Of a stretch of DNA of 64,000 bases, positions 12,797-24,098 are shown piece after piece (position 1 is the stretch's first letter; the number at the start of each line of letters is the position of its first letter). Position numbers and translations under genes: made by a program. Below the pieces are notes generated by a model. The model was not told the DNA's origin. It was given only the letters and a program-made list of their open reading frames with translations, and made no database searches. Source of the DNA: Caprimulgus europaeus (lineage: Eukaryota > Chordata > Aves > Caprimulgiformes > Caprimulgidae); assembly GCA_907165065.1 (NCBI GenBank), contig OU015526.1:72005723-72069722 (forward strand), in the 5' to 3' direction.

Positions 12797-12851
12797 AAAA
12801 ACAAGAAGTCTTTTTACCTTGCGTGGCCCAGGAGAGGATTAGCTGACTACA
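12797..12851 (+). other. Candidate 55-nt exon
   Basis: The segment has an excellent acceptor and donor. Upstream lies a branch-point-like CTGACTAAT near 12,750, then a T-rich pyrimidine tract ending CTTTCAG at 12,796. Downstream is ACA|GTAAGTACC from 12,852. One of three frames is open throughout (18 codons, beginning KNKKSFYLAWPRRG); the other two contain stops. I do not recognise the peptide. It may be an exon of an unnamed gene, a non-coding RNA exon, or one of the pseudo-exons that are common in long introns. Confidence 0.35.
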
Positions 12852-13299
12852 GTAAGTACCATGTACATAACCTCTCTTATTGTTCAGGCATAGACCGCTC
12901 GTAACCAGCTTGACTTTTTATTTCTAAAATTGACTTGGAAGGCCAGTAGGAAAAAAATTCCTCTCTACTTTTAAACAATAAATGTGACTCTGAACGCTGA
13001 AGCAGCATCAAGCTGGAACCTCACAATGCTAATTGTACCAGCACAGCAAAGAACAGAATTTCACTTTGTGACCTCTTTGATTTTTTTTATTATTGAGGTT
13101 AAATCCAGACAGGTTTAGCTAACTGTGTGCTAAGGCCAAGAGTAGCCATCACAGAAAGTACAATATTCTATTCTGCCATGCTTGGAAAAAAAAAACCAAA
13201 CCAACCCACATTTCTTCAGGCTAGTGTTCTCCTAGGTAAATATAAATGCCTCCCATTACCATTAATGGCATAGAAAGGACAGCTAGTAAGTATTAGACT
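12852..13299. other. Unique sequence, no gene seen
   Basis: Apart from short A/T runs near 13,080 and 13,185, nothing is recognisable. Confidence 0.5.
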
Positions 13300-13455
13300 A
13301 GAATTCAGAACATCATGTATCTAATTATACTTCTGCTACAGTATTTCTACATGACCTTGGGCCAGACACAAAAAAAAATCTGTTTCAGGCTACCACTGAT
13401 AAATTAAGATAACAAAATATTTGTCCCTTACAGCAGTCTTGTGAGGTTAAGCTCA
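13300..13455 (+). repeat. MIR SINE relic, the clearest of three
   Basis: The blocks follow the MIR order. TTCTGCTACAGTATTTCTAC at 13,331 corresponds to the CTCTGCCACTTACTAGCTGT segment. CATGACCTTGGGCCAGACAC follows, matching TGTGACCTTGGGCAAGTCAC. ACTGATAAATTAAGATAACA then matches the TGTAAAATGGGGATAATA block, and CAGTCTTGTGAGGTTAA ends the copy like GGTTGTTGTGAGGATTAA. The four blocks in correct order and spacing make this a confident call despite high divergence. Confidence 0.7.
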
Positions 13456-14094
13456 GGTTACTCTAATATTAACATTTGTTTCCCAGTACTGAAATTATAG
13501 AAGTCATTAAAGGACTGTTGCAGTAAGATTAGAAAGGACTTTGACTTTATTTTTTGGTATGCTTACCTTTCCCCTAATACATCATCTAAAGAAAAAAGGG
13601 GATTCTTTCAAAAACAGTCTGCTAAACAGCAGCAGGAAGATTTGTGTGTAGGAAAGCACATGTGGAGAAAGAACATGCAGTAAAACGGGCAGAAAGCTAC
13701 ACTCCTGTTTTGTGGAAGATTGCAGAACCTACCTACAGAAGGGCTGATAATTTGAATTCAGTGTATTGTAACAACCAGAATTTCGCCATTATTAAAGGAG
13801 AAAGATCTGTTGATGGTAGTAGTGTGACATTACAATCTCTGCCAGCTCCAGTGGCAAAGGAGATGTGGAAAAGTGGCCACAGTGTAAAAACCTGCATTGT
13901 GGGGTTTTTTTGGACAGATAGCAGGTGAATTTACAGAAAATGAAATTTATATTTACTTTAATGCGAATTTAAAGCCACAGTACAGTTTGAGTTATACCAT
14001 ACCACACTTCCAATGTTTCTACTGCCACAACCAACTGTCCTTTTTATTCAACTAGGTACATGTTTTTCATAAGGATTCTTGTCTCTTTCTGCAG
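13456..14094. other. Unique sequence, no gene seen
   Basis: A 94-codon open frame at 13,644-13,928 runs up to a possible donor (CAG|GTGAAT at 13,924), but its acceptor side is weak and the peptide matches nothing I know. It is treated as non-coding. Confidence 0.45.
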
Positions 14095-14128
14095 TATCTG
14101 TGGATTATTAATTTGTACAGTTGAGTCA
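14095..14128 (+). other. Candidate 34-nt micro-exon
   Basis: A strong pyrimidine tract ending CTTTCTGCAG at 14,094 is followed 34 bases later by TCA|GTGAGTACT. One frame is open. Joined directly to the exon-like segment at 12,797-12,851, the only frame open there meets a stop in this segment, so the pair does not form a continuing coding frame. Segments this short with good sites occur by chance. Confidence 0.2.
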
Positions 14129-17100
14129 GTGAGTACTGACCTAGTTCTTGCTCTTGGTCTTTGATTTCACAGAATCTTCTTTTCTCCATCCTAATCCTAA
14201 TTTCACCAAGTATCTACTGGTTATATAGTAACTATGCCATCAGAATATGATAAAAAGGAAGGCAGAACTAGCATTTTACTTCTTAAGTCTGGTTTTCTAT
14301 CTAAACCAATGTCAACTGTCTAACAGAAATGCAATGTTCCTCTAACAGCAATGAAAATCATATTTTCTACTCTTTAAACCCAAGGGCTGCAAACACAAGG
14401 ACCACTGCATGCTGAGGTTTCCATTTAGCTGCACTAGAACATGCTACTTGCAACCTAATGTTATCTAATAAAGCAAATTCTAGTTTTAAACCTGATATTT
14501 GGAATGCTTGGTTTAGTGCTGTACAGGCTATATAGACACAGGGTTGAAGATAAGGTTGCAGATATCTGTTTAATCTCATTTCTGTAGGAATTCAATCTGG
14601 GGATAAGTATCAAGTAATTTTGAAAAACATTTCATTCTAAATCCTGGACTGGAGTTCTGTTGTTATTTGTACTGAAATATGTCCATTAATACAACATATT
14701 CATTCACAATACTATAAATGTAAACAATTCCTTATCCATTAAACTGGAATCACATTTCCATTTTCCCTGGGAACTGAATGACAAGTTGTTGATGTAATGA
14801 AAAATAGTTATTTTTATTCTGTCTCTGAGCTGAGTGGAACACATGAAGAAATAGCACATGTAAGTGTGATGAGCTAGAGAAATTCAGTATTGGACTAGTA
14901 CATTTGGCTTAGTTATCAAGAAAAGGAAAATATTAACTTCTGCTTAAATAGCAACTCAGCAGTATACTAAAAAAATTTAGTGCATATGTGTGTGTGTACG
15001 CTTGTGTGTCAATAAAATGCCTTATTTGTGTCATATCCTGTGGTTCAGGGAATTAATTTAAATCCCAATTTTCCTTTAGTGGCTACTTCATATTCCTCCT
15101 TTTATGGTACTACATAGGTTTGAGGTCTGTTTTTCTAAAGGTCTTAAGACCAATAGCTAGAACTCAGTCAAAAACATTCATATCCTGAATACATGAAAGA
15201 CAACTTAAAATACTGATTTGCTAGAACAGCTTGAGTCAAGCTCAGTCACTAGTTATTTCAGATCTGAAGACCTAATATCAGCTTCTTACACTCTTGGAGA
15301 AACAAGGAACTTCCCCGCAAAAGGGAGTAAGAGGGAAGACTCCCGCACAGCAAAAGCATTATTTAGAGTAACTTGTATCTGACTGCTCGGACAAGTGACA
15401 AAATCGGCCACTGAGGCAATATGAAGTCAAAGTTATCCTTTTGCATGCACCACAGGGTGAAGTAGAGGGCAGTATTTATAATTGGGAAAGGTTTATATGC
15501 TGAGCAGCTGGACTATGACCAGATGTTAGAAGGAGGATATATTGGCTGTTTATATTGCATTTTGTACCCCCAAAACCTCTTGTCTGTCTCTCCAAGAGAA
15601 AAGACAGAAGACCTAACTGCCTAGAAAACCAGATGTGACTGAAAGTTCATTAGCAGGACTTGTCATGCCTAAAAATTCAGATCCTACATGTCTCAGATCA
15701 GATATTGAAAATTAGTGGAAACCTCATACTCCAAGCCCCAAGCACTCTAAGCCTCAGAGCTTCCTTCAAGAACAGGAATAGCAATGTAATACTGAATAGA
15801 TACGGGTTATGTATAGCAATGGAATTCATGAAAACTCACAGCTGAACATAATTTAATATCTTCATCATTCAGGATTATAAACAGCAACCATCTTTGTGTT
15901 CTTTATCCCCTTCAATGTATTAGAGATAAAAAACTTATGGAAAAAATTACCAAGATACAGTGTAATTAAAGAACATATCATCCAGCTTGGACACCAGGGA
16001 TGGTGCAGCTGGAGATCAACCTTAACTGTTCATTATGATAATTTCTAAATGTCAGTGGTTGAATGTATTAATGTAACAGAAAGTTTGGAGATATTTTTGA
16101 GGAGAGACTGGAAATATTATAATAATTCACACTCATGTAGATGCATTCATAGCACTTTTCTTTACCTCAGCTTCTTAGTGTACTGCTCTCCATTTCCCCT
16201 CATTTCTTCTGTCTCTTTCTTGCCTGTATTTTTCCAGCTCCTCCTTTTCTTTCCAGACTTCCCCACTTTTCAGTCTCAGTAATCTTTATTGAGCACAAGT
16301 AAAACAAAAATTGAATAACTTTTAAAATAAACAACAACGACCTTCCCACCCCCAGGAAAATACAAGCGAAACAGAGATTGAGAGAGTTCATCTAATGTTA
16401 CCAGCTCCTTTTATCTACTTTTTATTTCAGTCTGTAAAATAGTACTATAGAAGGAAAAAGATAACTTAAATGACAGAGTTCCTGGTATAAAGGTTTTCCT
16501 TCCTTTTGTAACAAACCCTCAGAGAAACAATAAGTGAAACAAAAAGATAAGAGATTCTGTTCTAGAAAGTCTCTAAAGTTCAACTTACAGAAAATACTTG
16601 TTCAGTTATGTAGTACAGCCTTCTCCAGAGAAAGCAGAATGATCCCAGACAAGACAGATCCTAGTTTACAATGTCACCAAAACCAGAAATTATTTTGTAA
16701 CTTTTATGTTTTCTGGGCCTAATCCAAATGTCCTTACTCCCATTTTCATTTTAAATATGCACTGGATTAGTCCCCTTTCTCCTTTTCCCTCCTTGACAAG
16801 CTTTAATTTATTTGTATGCTACAGATCCTTGAAGGACACACATTCTTTTAATAGATGAAGGGAGACAAACATTTCAAGCTGGGGTGAAAAGAGGAAAACA
16901 TTTGTTACTAACCCCAGAAGTCAACACTTTGCAGGCCAGAGTTATTAATGCAATCATGCCAATAATAAGCAGAGATCATGGCAAAAGGGAACAGAGAACA
17001 GCAATCTTCCGACATCCCCAACTCCACACACACAGTAGCAGGAAATCCATTGTAACAGTTTTACAGTCATCTCTGTAGGTGCCAAATGCTACTTAATAGA

Positions 17101-17594
17101 CATACATGAGTTTATTAAAGGAGAATCTTATCCATAAACTTCGGAAGATTTTCAATCATATTTTCTGTCAGCTCAGTTTGCTGTCACTTCAGAAAAGTCA
17201 CTATCTAATTCCACTGCATAATGTAGAGGTATCCGTACCTTAAGCTGTATATATCCTTTACAAGAGCCAGCTTAAGACAGTAGAATTAACTAATATAAGG
17301 CAAGAATGCAACCATGAAAAAAAGAAAGTAAAGTTAGAATCATATTCCTTAAATACAGATAACAATTGAAATTATTAATTTCATTTCAGATTAAAATGAA
17401 ATAGGATATTTCCTGTGTGATTATGGTGTTGACAACAAAGACATTATTTTTAACAACAAAAAGGAGGTAGGTGGTAAATTATAAACAAATTGCAAGAGAC
17501 CCAGAAGTTGTTTTATATTGGAGGCACTGTGAACTAGTGAATTCAAGCAAATGACTCATCCTGCACATTAAACGGAAAAAATCCTGAAAGTGTT
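14129..17594. other. AT-rich unique sequence, no gene seen
   Basis: It contains short TG runs near 14,983 and 15,003 and no recognisable repeat. No open frame resembles a protein. Confidence 0.5.
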
Positions 17595-17597
17595 GAA

Positions 17598-19401
17598 TCA
17601 TAGACTCATGGAATGGTTTGGGTTGGAAGGGACTTCATCTAGTTTCAACCCCCCTGCCATGAGCAGGGACACCTTCCAGTAGATCAGGTTGCTCAAAGCC
17701 TCATCCGACCTGGCCTTGAACACTTCCAGGGAGGAGGCATCCATAACTTCCTTGGGCAACCTGTTCCAGTGTCTCACCCCCCTTCACAGGAAATAATTTC
17801 TTCCTAACATCTAACCTAAACCTACCTTCTTCCAGTTTGAAGCCATTTCCCCTTGTTTTGTCATTAACCGCCCTTGTAAAAAATCTCCCCCCAGCTTTCT
17901 TGTAGCCCCTTCAGGTACTGGAAAGCCACAATAAGGTGTCCCCTAAGCCTTCTCTTTTCCAGGCTGAACAGCTCCAACTCTCTCAGCTTGTCCTCGTAGG
18001 AGAGGTGCTCCAGCACCCGGACCATCCTCGTGACCCTCCTCTGGACTCCTTCTAACAGGTCCATGTCTCTCTTGTGCTGGGGGCTCCAGAACTGGATGCA
18101 GTACTCCAGGTGGTGCCATACGAGAGCAGAGTAGAGGGGGAGAATCACCTCCCTCGCCCTGCTGGCCACACTTCTCTTGATGCAGCCCAGGATACGGTTA
18201 TTGGCCTTCTGGGCTGCAAACGCACATTGCCAGCTCATGTTCAGCTTCTCGTCCACCACCACTCCCAAGCCCTTCTCTTCGGAGCTGGTCTCAAGCCACT
18301 CATCATCCAGTCTGTATTTATGTTTGGGATTGCTCCGACCCAGATGCAGGACCTTGCATTTGGCCTTGTTGAACTTCATGAGGTTAGCACAGGCCCACCT
18401 CTCAAGCCTCTCAAGGTCCCTCGGGATGGCATCCCATCCCCCCAGTGTGTCAACCACACCACACAGCTTGGTGTCATCGGCAAACTTGCTGAGGGTGCAC
18501 TCAATCCCACTGTCCATGTCACTGACAAAGATGTTGAAGGGCAGCGGTCCCAATACCGAACCTTGAGGGACACTACTCATCACCAGTTTCCACTCAGACT
18601 TTGAGCTGTTGACCACAACTCTTTGAGTGTGACCATCCAGCCACTTACTTATCCATCAAGTGGTCCATCCATCAAACTCACTTATTTCCAATTTAGAGAC
18701 AAGAATGTCATGTGGGACAGTGTCAAACGCCTTGCAAAAGTCCAGGTAGATGACATTAGTTGCTTTATCCTTATCCACCCATGTTGTGACCCCATCATAA
18801 AAGGCCACCAGATTGGTCAGGCACGATTTGCCCTTGGTGAAGCCATGTTGGTTGTCACCAATCGCCTTCTCATTCTCCAGGTGCCTTAGCATAGTTTCTA
18901 GGAGTGTCTGCTCCATGATCTTGCCTGGCACTGAGGTGAGACTGACCGGCCTGTAGTTCCCCGGGTCTTCGTTATTCCTCTTTTTAAAAATGGGGTTTAT
19001 GTTCCCCCTTTCCCAGTCTGCAGGAACTTTACCAGACTGCTAGGGCTTCTCAGATATGATGGATAGTTGCTTTGCAACTTCATCTGCCACTTCCTTTAGA
19101 ACTTGCAGATGCATCACATCAGGTCCCATGGACTTGTGCACCTTCAAATTCCTTAGGTGGTCCCAAACCTGATCTTCTTCTACAGTGAGCGGTTTTTTGT
19201 TCTCCTGGACCCTTCCTTGGGTTTCTAGGACTTGGGCAGTGTGGCATGAGCCCTTGCTGGTGAAGACTGAGGCAAAAAAGTCATTGACCACCACAGTTTT
19301 CCCAATGTCCTGGGTGACCAGGTCTCCCGTTGACTTCCAGAGAGGGCCCACATTTTCCCTAGTTTTCCTTTTTTCCCTGACATTCCTGTAGAAGCTTTTT
19401 T
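17598..19401 (-). pseudogene. CR1 ORF2 relic, reverse transcriptase part
   Basis: This is the reverse transcriptase and C-terminal region of CR1 ORF2. One frame runs from about 19,400 to 17,906, broken only by TAG at 19,040-19,042 (a Trp position in relatives) and TGA at 18,656-18,658 (probably CGA to TGA by CpG decay). The palm motifs are preserved: [11 protein letters not shown], the [10 protein letters not shown] loop, and KFADDTKL with the catalytic Asp pair at 18,473-18,484. The C-terminal [20 protein letters not shown] block follows. A lost base in the C run at 17,906-17,909 and another shift in the C run at 17,777-17,782 break the tail, which can still be followed in other frames to the CR1 3' end. 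Apart from these lesions it is well preserved, so it is likely one of the younger CR1 copies here. Confidence 0.92.
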
Positions 19402-20545
19402 CTTGCCCTTCACATCTCTGGCCAGATTTAATTCTGTCAGGGCCTTGACTTTCCTAACCTGATCCCTGGCCACTCAGGCAATTTCTCAGTATACTTCCCA
19501 GGTAACCCATCCTTCTTTCCACCCTCTGTAGGCTTCTTTTTTGTTCTTGAGTTTGTTCAGAAGCTTTCTGTCCATCCATGCAGGCCTCCTACTGCTTTTG
19601 CCTGCCTTCCTCTTTGTTGGGATGCACCACTCCTGGGCTTGGAGGAAGAGACCTTTGAGTATAAGCCAGCTGTCCTGAGCCCCTCTTCCCTCCAGGAATT
19701 TATCCCACAGTACCTGACCAAGCAGATCCCTGAAGAGTTCAAAATCTACTCTCCTGAAATCCAGGATGGTGAGCTTACATTGTGCCTTCTTCACTGCCCT
19801 AAGGATCTCAAATTCTACCATTTCATTATCACTGCAGCCAAGACTACCTGAGAGCTTCACATTCCCCACCAGCCTCTCCTTGTTGATGAGAACAAGCTCC
19901 AGCATGCCACCTCTCCTCGTCGCTTCCTTGACCACTTGGAGAAAGAAATTGTCCTCCACACATTCCAGGAACCACCTGGGTTGTTTGTGCCCTGCTGTGT
20001 TGTCCCTCCAACAGATATCGGGGTGGTGGAAGTCCCCCATGAGGACCAGGGCTTGTGAATGTGAGGCTGCTCTTATCTGCCTATAGAGGGTCTCATCTGC
20101 TGGGTCTCCTTGGTCTGGAGGCCTGTAGCAGACCCCCAGTGTAACATCCCCTTTCCCTGCCTTCCCTTTAATCCTGACCCATAAGCTCTCAGTTAGCTCC
20201 TCATTTATCCCCAGGTGGAGCTCCATACACTCCAACCAGTTGTTGACATAGAGGGCAACATCCGCCCCTGTCTCCCTGCCTGTCCTTCCTGAAGAGTCTG
20301 TATCCTTCCATTCCAACACTCCAGTCATGGGGGCCATCCCACCATGTCTCCATGATGCCAATCAGGCCATAGCCCTGCAGGCACGCACACATCTCCAACT
20401 CCTCTTGTTTAGTGCCCATACTATGTGCATTAGCATAGAGGCATTTAAACCGGGCCCCAGTGAAGTTGACTTTGACTTGCTGGCTGGAGCAGCTGGAATC
20501 CCAGTGCAGTGCTCTTCAGGCCCAGTTATATCTCCTTTCCCCTTA
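19402..20545 (-). pseudogene. CR1 ORF2 relic, endonuclease part
   Basis: This is the N-terminal AP-like endonuclease of CR1 ORF2, which nicks target DNA to prime reverse transcription. The order of motifs is normal: LYANAHSM (the Asn block), METWWDG (the catalytic Glu block), GVCYRPP, then LMGDFHHPDICW, where GDFN is usual. Next come LELVLINK and finally SDNEMVEFEI at about 19,810-19,833. The last block normally reads SDH, so the catalytic His is replaced by Asn (codons 19,825-19,833). A frameshift sits at about 20,262-20,272, a TGA at 19,486-19,488, and an extra base in the T run at 19,396-19,401 throws the reading out of the reverse transcriptase frame. The protein is non-functional. Confidence 0.9.
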
Positions 20546-20548
20546 CAT

Positions 20549-21500
20549 CTAGTTTAAAGCTCTGTCAATGCGCCCCACTAATTCTTGCCCCAGGATCCTT
20601 TTCCCCTTCTGAGACGGGTGTGTCCCATCTTTTGCCAGTAGCCCGCGGTGCCGTATAAACCTCCCCATGGTCAAAGAAACCAGAACTCGCCCTGTGGCAC
20701 CAGCCTCTAAGCCATGTATTAGTCAACTGTATCTTCCTGTTCCTATCAGTGAACCTCCCTGCCACTGAAAGGATTGAGGAAAACACTACATGTGCTCCTG
20801 ATCCTTGTCCTGAGTTAAACTATCACAATCCTGCAACCAGTCTCCCTAATGACCTGAAGCCCTTTTTAATAACTTGTGGACTTTTCTCTGTAATCTCACC
20901 ACTACCAGCCTGGATGACCAAGAGTGGGTAGTAGTCTGAGGGCCGCACCAGGCCAGGGAGGTTCTTACTGATATCCCCGACCCAGGCCCCAGGGAGGCAG
21001 CAGACTTCTCTGTGGGAGGGATCTGGTCGACACATCAGGCCCTCAGTTCCCCTCAGAAGGGAATCACCTACCACAATTACCTTCCTTTTTTTCTTGGTTG
21101 AACTAGCCCTGAGGTGTCTTCCTGGGTGGACCCACCTTTCCGCCCTCACTTTCCTGGCTCTCAATATCCAAGGTCCCATACCTGTTGTTCAGCGGTAACT
21201 GGGGTGCAAGGGAGGCCAGCAGGAGATTTGCCTGCCTCTCCGGCCTCTCTGCAGAGGGACCTGTTTCCATTCCCTGCTGTCTTTTAGGTCCCCTCCTCTT
21301 ACCTGGTGGCAAGAGGAGAGGGAGTCCTGTGCTTCATGTGAAACCTGTTGCCTTTGGCTCAGGGATGGGAGGGCCTGAGGCTACCAGTCTATCTCCCTCT
21401 CACACTCCCTAATAGTCCTTATAGTGTTGAGGACCCATAACTTTTGGTTACTGCTGATGCTCAAACTGCTCCTCATTTGGCTTGCTCTCCTGCTTCGGGT
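20549..21500 (-). pseudogene. CR1 ORF1 relic with SGNH esterase domain
   Basis: ORF1 of CR1 encodes an RNA-binding protein with a C-terminal SGNH-hydrolase (esterase-like) domain. The nucleophile block VIVVGDSLLRG is intact, with GDS encoded at 21,060-21,068. It is followed by the CCLPGAWVGDI and YYPLLVIQAG stretches. The final DGTH block, which supplies the Asp/His of the triad, is present near 20,620-20,635 but lies in a different frame from the Ser block. The normal ORF1 end follows, with stop TAG at 20,549-20,551. Lesions: a frame change around 21,110-21,170, two adjacent stops near 20,820-20,825, and a frame change near 20,635. The N-terminal part is incomplete. Function is lost. Confidence 0.85.
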
Positions 21501-21545
21501 CCTATACAGTTTAGTGCTGGATGTCTCTAATTCCAGGTGAGGCAA

Positions 21546-24049
21546 TCAGCTGATGATGCTCAGGAGCAATACTGAGGTTCCCAATAGCCAATCTTTTAGT
21601 AATGGCAACAATTTCCACAGACCACATGCATGACTATATAGCATTTAAAAAGTTCAATGGATTTTTATACTCATTGATTTAGGTGTTATTGCAAAAGCCA
21701 TATTCACTGGGATGATCAGAACCCATAGTGTAATAATAACAAAGTATTTGCTATTTAGCTTATGTCTAGGTAAAATCTATTTTTCACCATCAGCTCTCTA
21801 GAATGATACTATATGGCCAGTAAGGTAGTAGATAGCTATGCAATGATAAGAATATATAGATTTGTATGTTGTTTGAACCACAGCAACAATTCTTCATGTC
21901 TATTCCAACAACATTCAATCAACTCTAATGAGCATAATTTTTAACGCTTAACCCAATGCCTCTAAGGATACGCTTGCAAGGAGGTGTAGCTACTAGCTGC
22001 TAAAATATTTGTCCATCTGATTTGGACAAATTATTTCCAAAATATAACTGTATAAAAAGCTAAAAAGAAAGGTAAAGTGACAGAACAACTGCTGCTAAGT
22101 TCTGTTTTCGGCATTGTAATTGGGATAATACACCATAATTTATTTTAATGAATAACAATTAAAAAATAAGTTTCTAGAGTCACATGTAATTTCTTGCAAT
22201 TATTATAGTTGTTCATAGACAAATGTGATTTAATATTGGATTATCTGAGCTTTAGTAGACTATTAAAGCCTTTTAGTATATTATTTTTTTGTTTGAGAGT
22301 TGTATATTGCAGGTACAATTTTAACAAAAGACATTCATAAGAAAGTGAACAGAGACACTTGAGGGAAATATTCCTTAAGTATTATGAAAAAATATGTAAA
22401 GCAATATGAGAAAAGTATTAGAGAAAATCCTGATATGTTTTATCTAACTGCAGCTACAGTTTAATGGCCCCTGTCTTAATAAAATAGTAAAGTTAACCTG
22501 GTTGCAGAATAACTTATTATACTAAATGTTCTTTCACTTTATTAGGATAAAAAAAATATTATCATGGGAGGCTATGCTAACAAGCCTAGACATTGCTTGC
22601 ATTGTTAAAGAATAGGTCCACATCTCAGAGGAGTGTAAAGACCTAGAGAAGCTGGCACCTCTTAAATGAAGAGGCATTCTTATCTTATAGAAAGCAGTCT
22701 ATTTTGTGCTTGGAAGAATGGCTTGTAACAACAAATGGCCTCTCTGCTATCAGTTATTCTCATATAACACAATATTTATTGTGCTTGCTCTTATCCAAGC
22801 TAGAGGGGTGGGGAAAAAAAGAAACAAATGCCTCTTCAGAAGACAAACATTAACCTGATCTAAGCATAGTGCATCTTAACCTCTTTAACCTTATCAGTAT
22901 GAATCTCATGAGAATCAATGCCTATTCTTACAAATTCATTCATAGAAATGTTTATAATCAGAATATAATAAGATATCTTGGTACAGATTTTATTTTATTT
23001 TTTTTCCACACAGTATTCTGTCAGGTTATATTTATGTTCTTTAGGCCTCCATGCATAAAGAAACTTAATAGCAAATAAACCTTTTAAGATTTTCTTTTTT
23101 TTTTTGTAGTTCCACTGGTCATTAAAATTAGGTTAAACTGCTTCAGGAAATGTGGATATTTCTAACCACTATGCATGTGTTGCTTTTGATATGTTGTAAG
23201 ACGTATTTCTTATTCTAGTTTAGCCATCAAAACAGTAATACCTCACTATATTTAATAATTATCTACTGCAACCAACTTTTAGAACATTAAATAATGCACC
23301 ATGATTTACAAACCTTTCTCAGTTACTAACAGTCTTTGTGGCAGCTGAATAAGAAATAAATCTCAGTGTCCCATTGCTCTGAATTTCAGTACAAACTGTT
23401 GACTTTGCTCGTTTAAGCTCCACAGAAAGGTTTTGTACTTGGGTAGTTTCTAACACAGTATCAGATTAATTGAAGAAAAAATAAGAAACTATTTCACTTT
23501 ACTGTTTCTAAACAAATTAAGTTTTGTCTGGAAAAGACTGATGTGATCAGTATGGTTTCATGCATGGTATTTCTCAAGATGTTGAGGATGGGTTTTCGTA
23601 AGTATTTGCTACTTGTTTTTCCTTGCAATGAAGCAAAGACTATTTTGTACAGACGTAAGGTTGACTAAATCCTTCTTAGACAGCAGCATAGAGTGCATGA
23701 GCAACACAAGGAGTATTACAGTCTGCATAATAAATTTATCGAAGCCTTTATTTTCCTGTACATTTAAAATCTTTTCTTTTCCTGCTGAAGATTATATTCA
23801 TCCTGAAACATTACCCTTCAACTGTTAAAATGACAAGTGCTGATGAAGGTAAAGCTGATCAGCTGCAAGACTCCCACTGCTGAACATTATAAAGTTTCTG
23901 TTGTTCAGACAGCTCAGTTAATTATCCAAATGTGAAGGATATCAGGAGAGGACCTGCTGAGCTTTACAGCTGACTTCTAGGGAATTATCCATAATAGAGC
24001 TGTTACAAGAAAATTATGACAGACCCAATGTACAGGGACCTCTGCTTAC
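21546..24049. other. AT-rich unique sequence, no gene seen
   Basis: No gene, RNA or repeat is recognisable. A T-rich tract lies near 23,092-23,106. Confidence 0.5.
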
Positions 24050-24098
24050 CTCTCTTGAGGATTTATGCAGGACCTTATAATCAGAGTTTAGGACTTTC
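24050..24098 (-). other. Candidate 49-nt exon on the minus strand
   Basis: On the minus strand a CTGAT branch-point-like word lies about 45 bases upstream of a pyrimidine-rich acceptor ending GATTCTCAG. A 49-base segment follows, then the donor GAG|GTAAGC. One frame is open through the segment (16 codons, containing NSDYKVLHKSSRE). The peptide is not recognised and no partner exon was found. It may be a pseudo-exon. Confidence 0.25.

Larger units (their letters stand above)
17595..21545 (-). mobile_element. CR1 LINE, nearly full length
   Basis: This is a CR1 non-LTR retrotransposon in reverse orientation, about 3.95 kb long. Its 3' end is at 17,595, where the plus strand shows GAATCATAGACTCATGGAAT, the complement of the diagnostic ATTCTATG-type CR1 tail. 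Reading 5' to 3' on the minus strand it carries most of ORF1 (esterase domain), then ORF2 with endonuclease and reverse transcriptase. The 5' end is approximate: ORF1-like sequence is visible up to about 21,500, so the copy is probably truncated near the start of ORF1, and the 5' UTR is absent. Several frameshifts and stops make it inactive. The region is much less AT-rich than its surroundings. CR1 copies usually lack clear target duplications and none is evident. Confidence 0.95.

Noticed and set aside
13644-13928. 94-codon frame ending at a possible donor
   Set aside because: The acceptor side is poor and the peptide is unrecognised; chance is sufficient.
18074-18604. 176-codon plus-strand frame, with others at 18,177-18,566 and 19,766-20,086
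   Set aside because: They are antisense shadows of the well-supported minus-strand CR1 ORF2.
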